Part shown: positions 55,267 to 64,000 of the stretch, piece by piece
Layout of the letters: each line of letters starts with the position of its first letter
Position numbering within the stretch: the stretch's first letter is position 1
Origin: Chromatium okenii
Lineage (GTDB): Bacteria > Pseudomonadota > Gammaproteobacteria > Chromatiales > Chromatiaceae
Assembly (NCBI RefSeq): GCF_016583745.1
Contig: NZ_NRRQ01000010.1
Span: 89,462-153,461, forward strand
Length of the DNA: 64,000 bases
Direction: 5' to 3'
Program-made: the position numbers and the translations under genes
Notes under the pieces: generated by a model
Seen by the model: the letters and a program-made list of their open reading frames with translations, nothing else
What the model was told of the DNA's origin: nothing
Database searches by the model: none

Positions 55267-56064
55267 ATGTCCGCAATCAAACGTATGAATCCGTTGAAAT
55301 ATCGCAGCCTGTTTATTTCTGACGTGCATTTAGGCAGTCGCGGCTGTCAAGCAAAGTATTTGCTGGATTTTCTGCAAGCGACGCACTGCAAACAATTATA
55401 TCTGGTGGGCGATATTGTGGATTTATGGGAAATGCGCAACGGGATTTATTGGCCGGAAGCGCATAATGCGGTGGTGCGCGAAGTATTAGAAAAAGCGCGG
55501 TCTGGCACTGAAGTGATTTATATCCCTGGCAATCACGACGAGCTATTTCGGACGCATCTCGGCGCGGAATTCGGCGCGGTGGCGATCCGCGATGAGGTGA
55601 TTCACGAATGTGCGAATGGAGAGCGGTTTTTAGTATTACACGGCGACCGCTTTGATGGCGTGGTGCAGCAAAGTCGGTGGCTGGCGCAGGTCGGTGCAAG
55701 TGCGTATGACAATTTGCTGGCGCTCAATGGGTTGCTGAATCGTATTCGGCGGCGCTTGGGGCTGCGTTATTGGTCGTTGGCGGGTTATCTAAAACAACGG
55801 GTAAAACACGCGGTGCAATATATCGGCAATTTTGAACAGGCGCTGGCGTTAGAAGCGCAGCGCATTGGTGTGAATGGAATGATTTGCGGGCACATTCATC
55901 ATGCCGAAATGCGCGAAATTGGCGCGACGTTATATTGCAATTGCGGCGATTGGGTAGAAAGTTGCACGGCGTTGGTGGAACATCACGATGGACGTTTGGA
56001 ATTGGTGCGGTGGGTGGATGTTGCAGAAGAAACGGTGGGAGTGGCGTTGCCGGTGGCGGCTTGA
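55267..56064 (+). CDS. plcP: PlcP-like metallophosphoesterase (phospholipase C type)
   Basis: A calcineurin-fold hydrolase of the UDP-2,3-diacylglucosamine diphosphatase-like branch. In several proteobacteria PlcP members cleave phosphatidylethanolamine and phosphatidylglycerol to diacylglycerol under phosphate limitation. The 265 residues carry FISDVHLGSRG, LVGDIVDLWE, IPGNHDE, VLHGDRFD and ICGHIHHAE, so both metal sites are complete. The sequence YWPEAHNAVV and NCGDWVESCTALVEHHDGRL is characteristic of the PlcP-like group rather than LpxH (from memory). Context with olsB and a lipid-type glycosyltransferase supports lipid remodelling. GAGG precedes the ATG by 11 bases. Confidence 0.75.
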   Translation: MSAIKRMNPLKYRSLFISDVHLGSRGCQAKYLLDFLQATHCKQLYLVGDIVDLWEMRNGIYWPEAHNAVVREVLEKARSGTEVIYIPGNHDELFRTHLGAEFGAVAIRDEVIHECANGERFLVLHGDRFDGVVQQSRWLAQVGASAYDNLLALNGLLNRIRRRLGLRYWSLAGYLKQRVKHAVQYIGNFEQALALEAQRIGVNGMICGHIHHAEMREIGATLYCNCGDWVESCTALVEHHDGRLELVRWVDVAEETVGVALPVAA

Positions 56065-56181
56065 AGTGATTGCAAGATTAAACAATCTATACGTTTTAAG
56101 CGTATTGTTGGCAAATCTTCACTATCGTTGAAATACCATTTTTACCCAAAAATGGCGTCTGGATTTGACTAAATAAGAAGG

Positions 56182-56219
56182 GAGGACATTTTGCAATTTA
56201 TAGCGATTAAAATGTCCTC
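56182..56219. repeat. 11-bp inverted repeat downstream of plcP
   Basis: GAGGACATTTT (56182-56192) and AAAATGTCCTC (56209-56219) are perfect inverted repeats with a 16-bp spacer, in the 258-bp gap between convergent plcP and the O-antigen-ligase-like gene. It could act as a weak terminator; no other feature is seen in the gap. Confidence 0.4.
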
Positions 56220-56322
56220 GGCAAATAAGCCACTTTCTAAAAAACTGCACGCTGTTGTTATTACATTAGCTGCTTGATATATCAATTGATGATAAATGAT
56301 ATACATCAAAAAATAATTGGCA

Positions 56323-57657
56323 CTACTCCTCCTGATGTAGCCCGATTGATAGCGCCAGCAACCAACAGCACAGCAATACAAAAAAAGCCGCCGTAATGCG
56401 CGTCAGCAATACCGAATCCGTCAGGGAAAACTGCATATAACCCAATAAAGTGAGTATCCCCGCGTAATTCAAACCCCGCTTTGAAATGTGCTCATTCACC
56501 GCCGCCCGCACAAACACCGTCAACGGCACGAGATACACCAGCAGCAATCCGCTCAAACCCAGCACCCCGCAAGTCGCCAAGGCGTGGAGATAATCGTTAT
56601 GCGCGTGGGTATGGCCGTTGCCGTGATTAAATTCCACAATCGCCGGCGCAATCAGCCCCGCCGTCGCCAACTGTTTGAAATAGGCGTTGAGATGACCGAC
56701 GCCAATCCCCAGCATCGGCTGTTCACGTCCCGCCATCACCGCCGCTCGCCACATCTCAAACCGTTCACCCAGCGCATTGCCAGAATTCACGCCCGCGCCG
56801 GCGCGATAGTCCTGAATTTCCGTCACCGCAATGGTGAAGCGATCTTGAATCAGCGCCGAATGCGCCAGCAGCGCCCCCCCGAGCAGCGTCACACTGAACA
56901 AACCCAGCACCATCCAACGTCGGGTCGGGAATTGCTGCCAGAGATAGCCGCCGATCACCAGCAGCGCGGTCGGATAAAACACCCACGCTCCGCGAGTGCC
57001 AGAAACAACGCTGGCATAGCCGCCGGCAGTCGCAGCAAGCAGAAAGAACCACGCCCCGCGCCGTCGTGCCGCATAAAACACGCAGGCTGCCAACACGCTC
57101 AACGCAGTGGTCAAGGTTGCAATGTCGCCGAACGGAATTGGTTTGCCCTTGCTGCCGCCAGCGCGGTACTCCATCCCCGTCGCGTGCTGGAAGGCGGCGC
57201 TGAGGTGGTGCATCTCCCAGCCCGCGTGGAGTCCAGAAAGCAGTGCTGCCGCCCCGATAGCGAACCAAAACCAATCGGCTGGGGGGCGCATGGCGACCAG
57301 AAACGGCAGCAGCACTCCGCCCGCTAAAAAGTAACTGAAATAATCAAGTCCGTTGACAGCGCGGTCATCAAAACCGGCGTGACCGGCAGACAGAACGGCG
57401 ATCAAGGCGTACAGCAAAAATGGTGCAGCCAAACGCTTGGCGCGGCGCGAGGCGGCAGTGCGGGGCAATGGCGCTGCTGCTCGTCGCGCCAGCCAGATCA
57501 CACTCAATAAAATCAACAGATGCAGCGCCGTGCCGTGCAATTGATTGTGCGCAACCGTCACCGTCGCCGTGCTGATGACCAACAGCACCGCCGTGAGCTG
57601 CGGCAAGCGTCCCGCTGCCCACGCGGGAAGCTGGCGCAGAAAATGACCAACGTTCAT
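56323..57657 (-). CDS. O-antigen ligase (WaaL/Wzy_C) family membrane protein
   Basis: A 444-residue inner-membrane protein with about 11 hydrophobic segments and the Wzy_C domain in its second half. The conserved periplasmic stretch GIGVGHLNAYFK and NHGNGHTHAHNDYLHALA contains the essential histidine of O-antigen ligases. It is probably the ligase joining O-antigen to lipid A-core, though polymerases share the fold. It overlaps the DUF4124 gene by four bases. Confidence 0.85.
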   Translation of the reverse strand: MNVGHFLRQLPAWAAGRLPQLTAVLLVISTATVTVAHNQLHGTALHLLILLSVIWLARRAAAPLPRTAASRRAKRLAAPFLLYALIAVLSAGHAGFDDRAVNGLDYFSYFLAGGVLLPFLVAMRPPADWFWFAIGAAALLSGLHAGWEMHHLSAAFQHATGMEYRAGGSKGKPIPFGDIATLTTALSVLAACVFYAARRRGAWFFLLAATAGGYASVVSGTRGAWVFYPTALLVIGGYLWQQFPTRRWMVLGLFSVTLLGGALLAHSALIQDRFTIAVTEIQDYRAGAGVNSGNALGERFEMWRAAVMAGREQPMLGIGVGHLNAYFKQLATAGLIAPAIVEFNHGNGHTHAHNDYLHALATCGVLGLSGLLLVYLVPLTVFVRAAVNEHISKRGLNYAGILTLLGYMQFSLTDSVLLTRITAAFFVLLCCWLLALSIGLHQEE

Positions 57658-58640
57658 TCCAGCGCCGCCCGGAAACCATCACGCGCCTTGAGTGCCGCTT
57701 GATTGGTGCAGATCAAGCTGGCGGTGCGCCGGTTTTTACACTCCAAATCTAAATACAGCGACACCGCTGGATCGCTCGGCTGCTGAATCCACACCAAGGT
57801 GAGCAGGCGCTCTTCGCGGTCATCGCGCTGCACGGCGATCAATAGCCCCGCGCCGGTGAGTTCTTCGCGGATGTCGGGCTGGGCGCGGACGTAGGCTTGC
57901 GCGGTTTGCCAAGCGCGTTGGCAAGCCGCAGCGCCCGTGCAACGCACGAGATTGTTGGCTAATTCCGCCGTTGGCGGTGAGGCGACATTCGCGCCGGGGG
58001 TGGCGTTATTTTTCAAAGCGAGATAACGGGCTTGCAATTGATTGAAGTCGGCGTGAATGGCTACTTTTTGAAATTCTTGGCTGACAATCGTGGTATAGCC
58101 AGCGCGAATCTGCTGCTCGACCTGCGCCATATCAGCGGCAAAAGACACTGGCAACGGCGGGTCTTGCGGCTGCCGCGCCAGCCGCTGCTTGTGCAGATCA
58201 CGCAGGCGCTGCTGGGCTTGGCGAATCCGGTCGCGGGTGGTTTGGTTGAGGGCATCAATCGCGGCAATTTTGCCGTCGCGGGTGAGCAATAAATCTTCAA
58301 TAGAATGAAACCGTTGCAGCAGTTCTTGATTGGTTTGGCGTTCTTGAACCGCACGGCGTGCGGCTTCCTGTTGCAGCCGCTCCTGTTCAGCGATCCGTTT
58401 GAGGTCTTCCGCAGTCGGCGCGGGCGCGACCACTTCGGTGCGGATGCCTTCCCGATTCAGCGTGGTGTGTCCTTGTTCGATTTGTTGGGGCGGAATGCGG
58501 TCGGAATAATGGACGACGCCGCTGTCATCGACCCAGCGATAGAGCTGTCCTTCTGCGGCGGCGGTGACTAATCCGGCTGTGAAGAGGCTGGCGCTCCACA
58601 GCACGGTGGTGCAGAGGGGAATGAGGCGGCGCGGGCGCAT
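57654..58640 (-). CDS. Exported DUF4124-domain protein
   Basis: A 328-residue secreted protein. A signal peptide (about 1-27, LIPLCTTVLWSASLFTAGLV) precedes a DUF4124 domain (QLYRWVDDSGVVHYSDRIPP), a long charged coiled-coil stretch (about 75-180, repeated Gln/Arg/Glu) and a C-terminal domain with four cysteines in two pairs (CTGAAAC; CKN and CTN). The frame opens at 58727, but ATG at 58640 begins the signal peptide. It follows pyrE by one base. Function unknown; periplasmic or envelope location inferred. Confidence 0.75.
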   Translation of the reverse strand: MRPRRLIPLCTTVLWSASLFTAGLVTAAAEGQLYRWVDDSGVVHYSDRIPPQQIEQGHTTLNREGIRTEVVAPAPTAEDLKRIAEQERLQQEAARRAVQERQTNQELLQRFHSIEDLLLTRDGKIAAIDALNQTTRDRIRQAQQRLRDLHKQRLARQPQDPPLPVSFAADMAQVEQQIRAGYTTIVSQEFQKVAIHADFNQLQARYLALKNNATPGANVASPPTAELANNLVRCTGAAACQRAWQTAQAYVRAQPDIREELTGAGLLIAVQRDDREERLLTLVWIQQPSDPAVSLYLDLECKNRRTASLICTNQAALKARDGFRAALE

Positions 58641-58641
58641 G

Positions 58642-59283
58642 TCACACCCCGTAAGTGGCGCGATAGTCGCGCACGGCGGCGGCGACCTCCGGAGCGGTGG
58701 CAGCATCTTCGAGGTAAACCAGCACATCGGTGAGCGTCAAAATGCTGAATACCGGCAGATCAAAGGTGGCGTGTACTTCGTCCACCGCCGAGCAGCCGTG
58801 CTGTCCGCGCTCTTGCCGATCTAAGGCAATCACCACGCCAGCCGGAACTGCGCCCGCAGCGCGGATGATGTCTACGGATTCGCGTACCGAGGTGCCAGCG
58901 GTGATGACGTCGTCGATAATCAGCACTCGTCCGGCGAGCGGGGTGCCGACAATCAGCCCACCTTCGCCGTGATCCTTGATTTCCTTGCGATTAAAGGCAA
59001 ATGGTGTTTCGCGTCCGTGCTCGTGCGCGAGCGTGAGGCTGGTGGCGGTTGCCAAGGGGATGCCTTTGTAGGCGGGGCCGTACAGGATGGTGAAGTCTAA
59101 ATCGGCGTGGACGATGCAGTGGGCATAAGCGCGGGCAAGCTGCACCAAACGCGCTCCGGTATCAAAGCCACCGGCGTTGAAAAAATAGGGACTTTTGCGC
59201 CCGGATTTCAGCGTAAATTCACCGAACCGCAGCGCGCCGATTTCAATGGCAAAATCCAGAAATTGACGTTGATACGCATACAT
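58642..59283 (-). CDS. pyrE: Orotate phosphoribosyltransferase
   Basis: Makes orotidine 5'-phosphate in pyrimidine synthesis. The 213 residues match the gammaproteobacterial length, with [44 protein letters not shown] and the PRPP motif [16 protein letters not shown] at 59283 ([14 protein letters not shown]) is the family start; the longer frame reaches 59367. A GC-rich hairpin lies just upstream (59338-59362). Confidence 0.96.
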   Translation of the reverse strand: MYAYQRQFLDFAIEIGALRFGEFTLKSGRKSPYFFNAGGFDTGARLVQLARAYAHCIVHADLDFTILYGPAYKGIPLATATSLTLAHEHGRETPFAFNRKEIKDHGEGGLIVGTPLAGRVLIIDDVITAGTSVRESVDIIRAAGAVPAGVVIALDRQERGQHGCSAVDEVHATFDLPVFSILTLTDVLVYLEDAATAPEVAAAVRDYRATYGV

Positions 59284-59337
59284 TGCGACGGTCTCGTAGC
59301 TTAAAAAACGATGTGACAGATAGGGTTTAAGGTTGTG

Positions 59338-59362
59338 AGCGCCCGCGTGACAAACGGGCGCT
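59338..59362. repeat. GAGCGCCC-type hairpin upstream of pyrE
   Basis: AGCGCCCG (59338-59345), nine-base loop, CGGGCGCT (59355-59362). The unit resembles the tandem repeats at 52693-52753. It lies in the 158-bp gap between divergent pyrE and yqgE and is not followed by a T-run. Confidence 0.55.
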
Positions 59363-59441
59363 GACATTTGAGTTTACATTAGACGCCCCGCCGCTCGTGC
59401 GCAGGCTTGCTTGACCAAGCACCGATTAGGATACTAGCGCC

Positions 59442-60008
59442 ATGCCATTTAGCTCCTCACTGATCAATCATTTCCTCATTGCGATGCCCGGGCTGCAAGA
59501 CCCGAACTTTGCTCGCACCGTGACCTATGTCTGCGAACACACGGAGCAAGGCGCAATGGGGATTGTCATCAATCGCCCGTTAGAAGTGACGCTCGGCGAT
59601 TTACTCACGCAGCTCGACATCACCACCGATCACAGCGCCGTGCGCAAAACGCCGGTGTATCAAGGCGGCCCGGTGCAAACGGATCGCGGCTTTGTGCTCC
59701 ACAGCGGCGGGCCAGCGTTTGATTCCACCTTGGCGATCACGCCAGACATCAGTGTGACCACTTCGCGGGATGTGCTGGAAGCCATCGCCAATGGCGAAGG
59801 TCCGGCGCAGATTTTCATTGCCTTGGGCTATGCCGGCTGGGGCGGCGGGCAATTGGAGCAGGAAATGCGGGCGAATTCGTGGCTCAACGGCCCGGCGAGC
59901 ACCGACATTCTGTTTCGGATGCCGCCCGAAGCGCGATGGCTGGCAGCGGCACAATTGCTGGGCGTGGAAGACCTGCATCTGCTCAGTGGCGAAGTCGGTC
60001 ATGCCTGA
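59442..60008 (+). CDS. yqgE: YqgE/AlgH family protein
   Basis: A 188-residue protein of the UPF0301 family: FLIAMPGLQDPNFARTVTYV, CEHTEQGAMGIVINRPLEVT, YQGGPVQTDRGFVLHS and ALGYAGWGGGQLEQE. Biochemical role is unknown; in Pseudomonas the member (AlgH) was linked to alginate control. It precedes ruvX by 24 bp, the conserved order. Confidence 0.95.
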   Translation: MPFSSSLINHFLIAMPGLQDPNFARTVTYVCEHTEQGAMGIVINRPLEVTLGDLLTQLDITTDHSAVRKTPVYQGGPVQTDRGFVLHSGGPAFDSTLAITPDISVTTSRDVLEAIANGEGPAQIFIALGYAGWGGGQLEQEMRANSWLNGPASTDILFRMPPEARWLAAAQLLGVEDLHLLSGEVGHA

Positions 60009-60032
60009 GCTGGCGCAGGGCGAGCACCGCTG

Positions 60033-60446
60033 ATGTCAGTTCTGCTCGGTTTTGATTTTGGTCCCCGCAAGATCGGGATTGCAGTGGGGCAGTTGCTCAC
60101 GCGCTCCGCTACGCCGTTGACGACACTGCGCAGTCGCAATCAACAACCGGATTGGGTTGGGATCACGGCGTTGATTACCGACTGGCAGCCGACGGCATTG
60201 GTTGTGGGTTTGCCGTTCAATATGGATGACACCGAAGTGAACTGGTCGCCGCTGGTGCATCGCTTTGCACGCCAATTGCACGGACGCTATCGCTTGCCGG
60301 TGCATTTGATTGATGAACGCTTGACCTCGCTTGACGCCCGCCAGCAGTTATCCGCCCGTCCCGGGCATCATTCACCGTCACGGGAAGCAGTCGATGCGCT
60401 TGCTGCGGCCCTCATTTTGGAAACATGGCTCTGTGACCAATCCTGA
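60033..60446 (+). CDS. ruvX: Holliday junction resolvase-like nuclease RuvX (YqgF)
   Basis: An RNase H-fold nuclease implicated in 16S rRNA 5'-end maturation. The 137 residues have [36 protein letters not shown] and the final acidic residue in [15 protein letters not shown]. It overlaps pyrR by 14 bp. Confidence 0.95.
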   Translation: MSVLLGFDFGPRKIGIAVGQLLTRSATPLTTLRSRNQQPDWVGITALITDWQPTALVVGLPFNMDDTEVNWSPLVHRFARQLHGRYRLPVHLIDERLTSLDARQQLSARPGHHSPSREAVDALAAALILETWLCDQS

Positions 60447-60987
60447 TCCTTGTGCTGCTGAAGCACCTGCGCCAGACATCTTGGTGGATGCCGCGACGCT
60501 GGACACCGTTCTCGTGACTATGGCCGCCGAATTAGCGGCAGTGCTGGCGCGACGCGAGATGAGCAATCCGTTGATGATCGGCATTCACACGGGCGGAGTG
60601 TGGGTGGCGGAGCGGTTACATGCGCTGTTGGGATTGACGCAGCCGCTGGGTCATCTCGATATTTCGTTTTACCGCGATGATTTCACGCGGATTGGCATTC
60701 ATCCGCAGGTGCGTCCTTCCTCGCTGCCGGTGAGCATTGATAACCGGCATTTGATTGTGGTTGACGATGTGCTGCAAAGCGGGCGCACGATTCGGGCGGC
60801 GCTCAATGTGCTGTTTGATTACGGGCGACCGGCGACGGTGCTGCTGGCGACGCTGGCCGAACGGGCGGGACGTGAATTGCCGATTGCGCCGGATGTGGTG
60901 GGCGTGCGCCCGCCGTTTGCACGAGCGCACCAGATCAAATTGCTCGGGCCGCAGCCGCTTCAGTTAGTGCGAAAAGCGGGCAGTTGA
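60433..60987 (+). CDS. pyrR: PyrR bifunctional regulator/uracil phosphoribosyltransferase
   Basis: A PRTase-fold protein that in Gram-positives attenuates pyr operons. In proteobacteria it usually lies before pyrB. The 184 residues contain [29 protein letters not shown] and the PRPP motif [17 protein letters not shown]. The start is taken as GTG at 60433, overlapping ruvX; a longer frame opens at 60331. Instead of pyrB and pyrC, the convergent ispD follows after 6 bp. Confidence 0.9.
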   Translation: MTNPDPCAAEAPAPDILVDAATLDTVLVTMAAELAAVLARREMSNPLMIGIHTGGVWVAERLHALLGLTQPLGHLDISFYRDDFTRIGIHPQVRPSSLPVSIDNRHLIVVDDVLQSGRTIRAALNVLFDYGRPATVLLATLAERAGRELPIAPDVVGVRPPFARAHQIKLLGPQPLQLVRKAGS

Positions 60988-60993
60988 GCGATC

Positions 60994-61725
60994 TCAGCGT
61001 TCGATCCGCCCTTGTTGCTGCAAATAAAACCGCGCCAGCGGCAAATCTTCAGCGCGAGTGATTTTGATGTTATCGGCGTGACCTTCGACGAAACGCGGCG
61101 CATAACCCAGCCGCTCCAGCGCAGCGGCGTCATCAGTGACCAGCTCATTGGCAGTCAGCGCGGCATCCAGCGCCCGCCCGAGCAGCCCCAGTCGAAACAT
61201 TTGCGGGGTGTAGGCGTGCCAGAGGCTGGCGCGATCAACCGTCGCGGCGATCCGTCCGTTAGCAGCAGCGCGTTTCATGGTATCGCGCACCGGAATGCCG
61301 AGCAGCCCACCGACTGCATCATCGCGCAGCGTGGTGATTAAATGATCCAAATCAGTCGCTTGCAAACACGGTCGCGCTGCGTCGTGTACCAACACCCAAT
61401 CCTGCTCGTGAGCGCCAGCCGCCGTCACTGCCGTGAGCGCATTGCGCACCGAGTGACAGCGTTCTGCCCCACCGGTAGCGCGGATGACTTGAGGATGCGC
61501 GGCATAGCGGGTGTCATCCCAATAACCATCTGCCGGATCAAGCGCGACGACGATGGCGCGGATGCGGTCGTCAGCGAGAAACACCTCCAGCGTGTGTTCA
61601 ATCACGGCGCGTCCCGCCAGATCAAGATATTGCTTCGGAATGGCGCTGCCCATGCGGCGACCGACGCCAGCGGCAGGCAAGATCGCCCAAAATTGAGAAA
61701 TGTGAGTCATGTTGTCCGCAGTCAT
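60994..61725 (-). CDS. ispD: 2-C-methyl-D-erythritol 4-phosphate cytidylyltransferase
   Basis: The third enzyme of the MEP isoprenoid pathway. The 243 residues have the nucleotide-binding start ILPAAGVGRRMGSAIPKQYL, WVLVHDAARPC, the VRDTMKR segment and the C-terminal GHADNIKITRAEDL. ATG at 61725 or 61710 (MTHISQFW) is possible. It follows ftsB; ispF, the usual next gene, is absent and pyrR converges instead. Confidence 0.95.
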   Translation of the reverse strand: MTADNMTHISQFWAILPAAGVGRRMGSAIPKQYLDLAGRAVIEHTLEVFLADDRIRAIVVALDPADGYWDDTRYAAHPQVIRATGGAERCHSVRNALTAVTAAGAHEQDWVLVHDAARPCLQATDLDHLITTLRDDAVGGLLGIPVRDTMKRAAANGRIAATVDRASLWHAYTPQMFRLGLLGRALDAALTANELVTDDAAALERLGYAPRFVEGHADNIKITRAEDLPLARFYLQQQGRIER

Positions 61726-61787
61726 GCTGGTCAGTCGTCAAAAAAAAGCCCCGCTCCGTGAAGAGAAAGGCGCTGTGAACCAATTGT

Positions 61788-62066
61788 TTATTTTTGTTTT
61801 TCAAGCACTTGAATAAACATCTCCCCGGCTTTGATCATGCCGAGTTCCGTCCGCGCTCGTTCCTCCACCGCCTCCTCACCTTCGCTGAGATCAACCACTT
61901 CCGCTTGCAGCTCCTGATTACGCGCCCGCAATTGCACCAATTCATCTTCCAATAACGCAAGGTCTTGTTTGAACGTGCGCAGCTCCGCGAGGCTCCCCTG
62001 CCCCACCCAGAGCCGGTATTGCAGGGTTATCAACAGCATTATGAGCACTGCAATCAATCGCCGCAT
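61788..62066 (-). CDS. ftsB: Cell division protein FtsB
   Basis: A small bitopic divisome protein pairing with FtsL and FtsQ. The 92 residues show an N-terminal membrane helix (LIAVLIMLLITLQYRLWVG), a coiled coil (about 25-60, with LEDELVQLRARNQELQAEV) and the C-terminal EERARTELGMIKAGEMFIQV typical of FtsB. It lies between eno and ispD, the conserved order. Confidence 0.93.
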   Translation of the reverse strand: MRRLIAVLIMLLITLQYRLWVGQGSLAELRTFKQDLALLEDELVQLRARNQELQAEVVDLSEGEEAVEERARTELGMIKAGEMFIQVLEKQK

Positions 62067-62129
62067 CGCGCCATCAATCCCTCATTGTTTAACAGCGCCT
62101 AGCGGCGGTTGATTCGGCTAAATGTTTAC

Positions 62130-63410
<1,281 letters not shown>

Positions 63411-63503
63411 TCACTCCTTGCGTAACTAAAAAATAAAGCCAATCAATAAGTTGATTGACTTCAATGCGACTGGGTCGTCAGCAGTATAACGCGGGCGTCT
63501 GGA

Positions 63504-63523
63504 TTGACTGACAACTGCCAACT
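63504..63523. repeat. TTGACTGACAACTGCCAACT repeat fragment upstream of eno
   Basis: The 20-bp unit matches the arms of the composite repeat in chpA (19509-19538) in most positions. It lies between eno and the tnpB remnant. Confidence 0.5.
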
Positions 63524-63534
63524 AAAACACAGTG

Positions 63535-64000
63535 CCGCTACTAAATATCTAACAAAATCTATACAAAAGCGTACAAATCTCGCTTTGATATATTCACACC
63601 GTCAACGCAAAAGCCATGATGAAACTATGGTCTCACTTTGCTCTGGTGTGCAATTAAGGTCTCGGCTGTAACTGTCAAGACCAGAGCGATTGTAGACCTG
63701 TTTTTTGAAGCGTGGAAAACCTGCTTTTTGTTTTGCTTTTACGCGCCTGAAAAAGTGCTTAAACGCGGCATCCAAATCATCAATTGCATTGCGGGTGACA
63801 CGACTGGAAACTTCGTTGTACCACTCAAATTCTTTACGAAGTACGTTACTGTAATGCTGATGTGCTTCATTTTTTTTTTGACCACTTATTTTCTGGCTTT
63901 GAAAAATGCGCCAACAACTGATTATAGCAATGGCGTTTGGAGCCACAGGCTTTATCCAAATACACCATCTGTTCAGGTGTGGGGCGCAATTCAATTTTAT
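63535..64000 (-). pseudogene. tnpB: tnpB of an IS200/IS605-type element, frameshifted and internally deleted, cut by the window end
   Basis: From the window edge the minus strand reads a TnpB N terminus (KIELRPTPEQMVYLDKACGS, then CYNQLL) in one frame until a TGA at 63867-63869. The next frame continues with NEAHQHYSNVLRKEFEWYNE and VTRNAIDDLDAAFKHFF, KQKAGFPRFKKQ, ending at 63602. The switch lies in a run of ten A (63870-63879); removing one A restores one frame. After FPRFKKQ the RuvC catalytic part, about 250 residues in intact TnpB, is missing and the frame jumps to the tail shared with 12371-12519. So this copy cannot encode an active nuclease. The 5' end is outside the window. Confidence 0.8.

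Noticed and set aside
63602..63994. Functional 130-aa protein at the window end, or programmed frameshifting in tnpB
   Set aside because: Its first about 40 codons are the wrong frame of TnpB, and the catalytic domain is deleted, so even frameshifting would not give an active enzyme.

Overview
The window is a dense chromosomal segment of a gammaproteobacterium. The housekeeping gene sets are classical for that class: rpmH-rnpA-yidD-yidC-mnmE, rhlB beside trxA-rho, eno-ftsB-ispD, algH/yqgE-ruvX-pyrR, exbB-exbD-msbA and the Pil-Chp cluster. A bchJ-type V4R gene beside hemN, a NAD-linked Hox hydrogenase diaphorase and two DUF29 genes make a purple sulfur bacterium or close relative (Chromatiaceae-like) the best guess. 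This lineage call is inference. Base composition looks moderately GC-rich except for one clearly AT-rich block at about 41.4-48.5 kb.

Layout. 0-5.8 kb: ppsR (start outside the window), a membrane J-domain protein, radA, an unknown 94-aa protein, then exbB-exbD-msbA. 5.8-9.8 kb: sufB-sufC-sufD-sufT on the minus strand. 10-13 kb: a 33-aa lysine-rich protein, a Cys-rich lipoprotein, an NPP-type phosphodiesterase, then a gene-poor stretch with a 115-bp MITE-like element and a decayed tnpB tail. 13-22 kb: pilG-pilH-pilI-pilJ-chpA, controlling type IV pili. 22-30.5 kb: dnaN divergent from rpmH (no dnaA between them), rnpA, yidD, yidC, mnmE, rhlB, trxA, rho. 30.5-31.6 kb: about 1.1 kb with no convincing gene. 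31.6-37.4 kb, minus strand: pssA, hemN, bchJ-like, an AMP-forming ligase, pip, dtd. 37.5-41.4 kb: hoxE-hoxF-(DUF29)-hoxU-hoxY, ending in a strong terminator with no hoxH. 41.5-48.5 kb: AT-rich minus-strand glycan island (two large membrane proteins, an aminotransferase remnant, epimerase, GtrB-type glycosyltransferase, GtrA flippase, methyltransferase). 48.6-51.7 kb: a PAS-GGDEF cyclase, ridA and a DUF4412-like exported protein. 51.9-56.1 kb: olsB, an olsA-glycosyltransferase fusion, DUF29 and a PlcP-like phosphoesterase. 56.3-63.4 kb: O-antigen-ligase-like gene, DUF4124 gene, pyrE, yqgE, ruvX, pyrR, ispD, ftsB, eno. The last 0.5 kb holds a frameshifted, internally deleted tnpB whose tail is about 97% identical to the remnant at 12.4 kb.

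Two themes stand out. First, 51.9-56.1 kb reads as a membrane-lipid remodelling module: ornithine lipid synthesis, a diacylglycerol-glycosyltransferase-like enzyme and a PlcP-type phospholipase, with acyltransferase and glycosyltransferase fused in one ORF exactly at a palindromic repeat. Second, at least three families of short palindromic repeats have entered coding sequence in frame: in the AMP ligase, in the olsA fusion (start and junction) and in the linkers between the Hpt domains of ChpA.

Limits: all calls come from reading sequence and translations. No alignment, database search or folding program was run, and identities quoted for repeats are hand counts.
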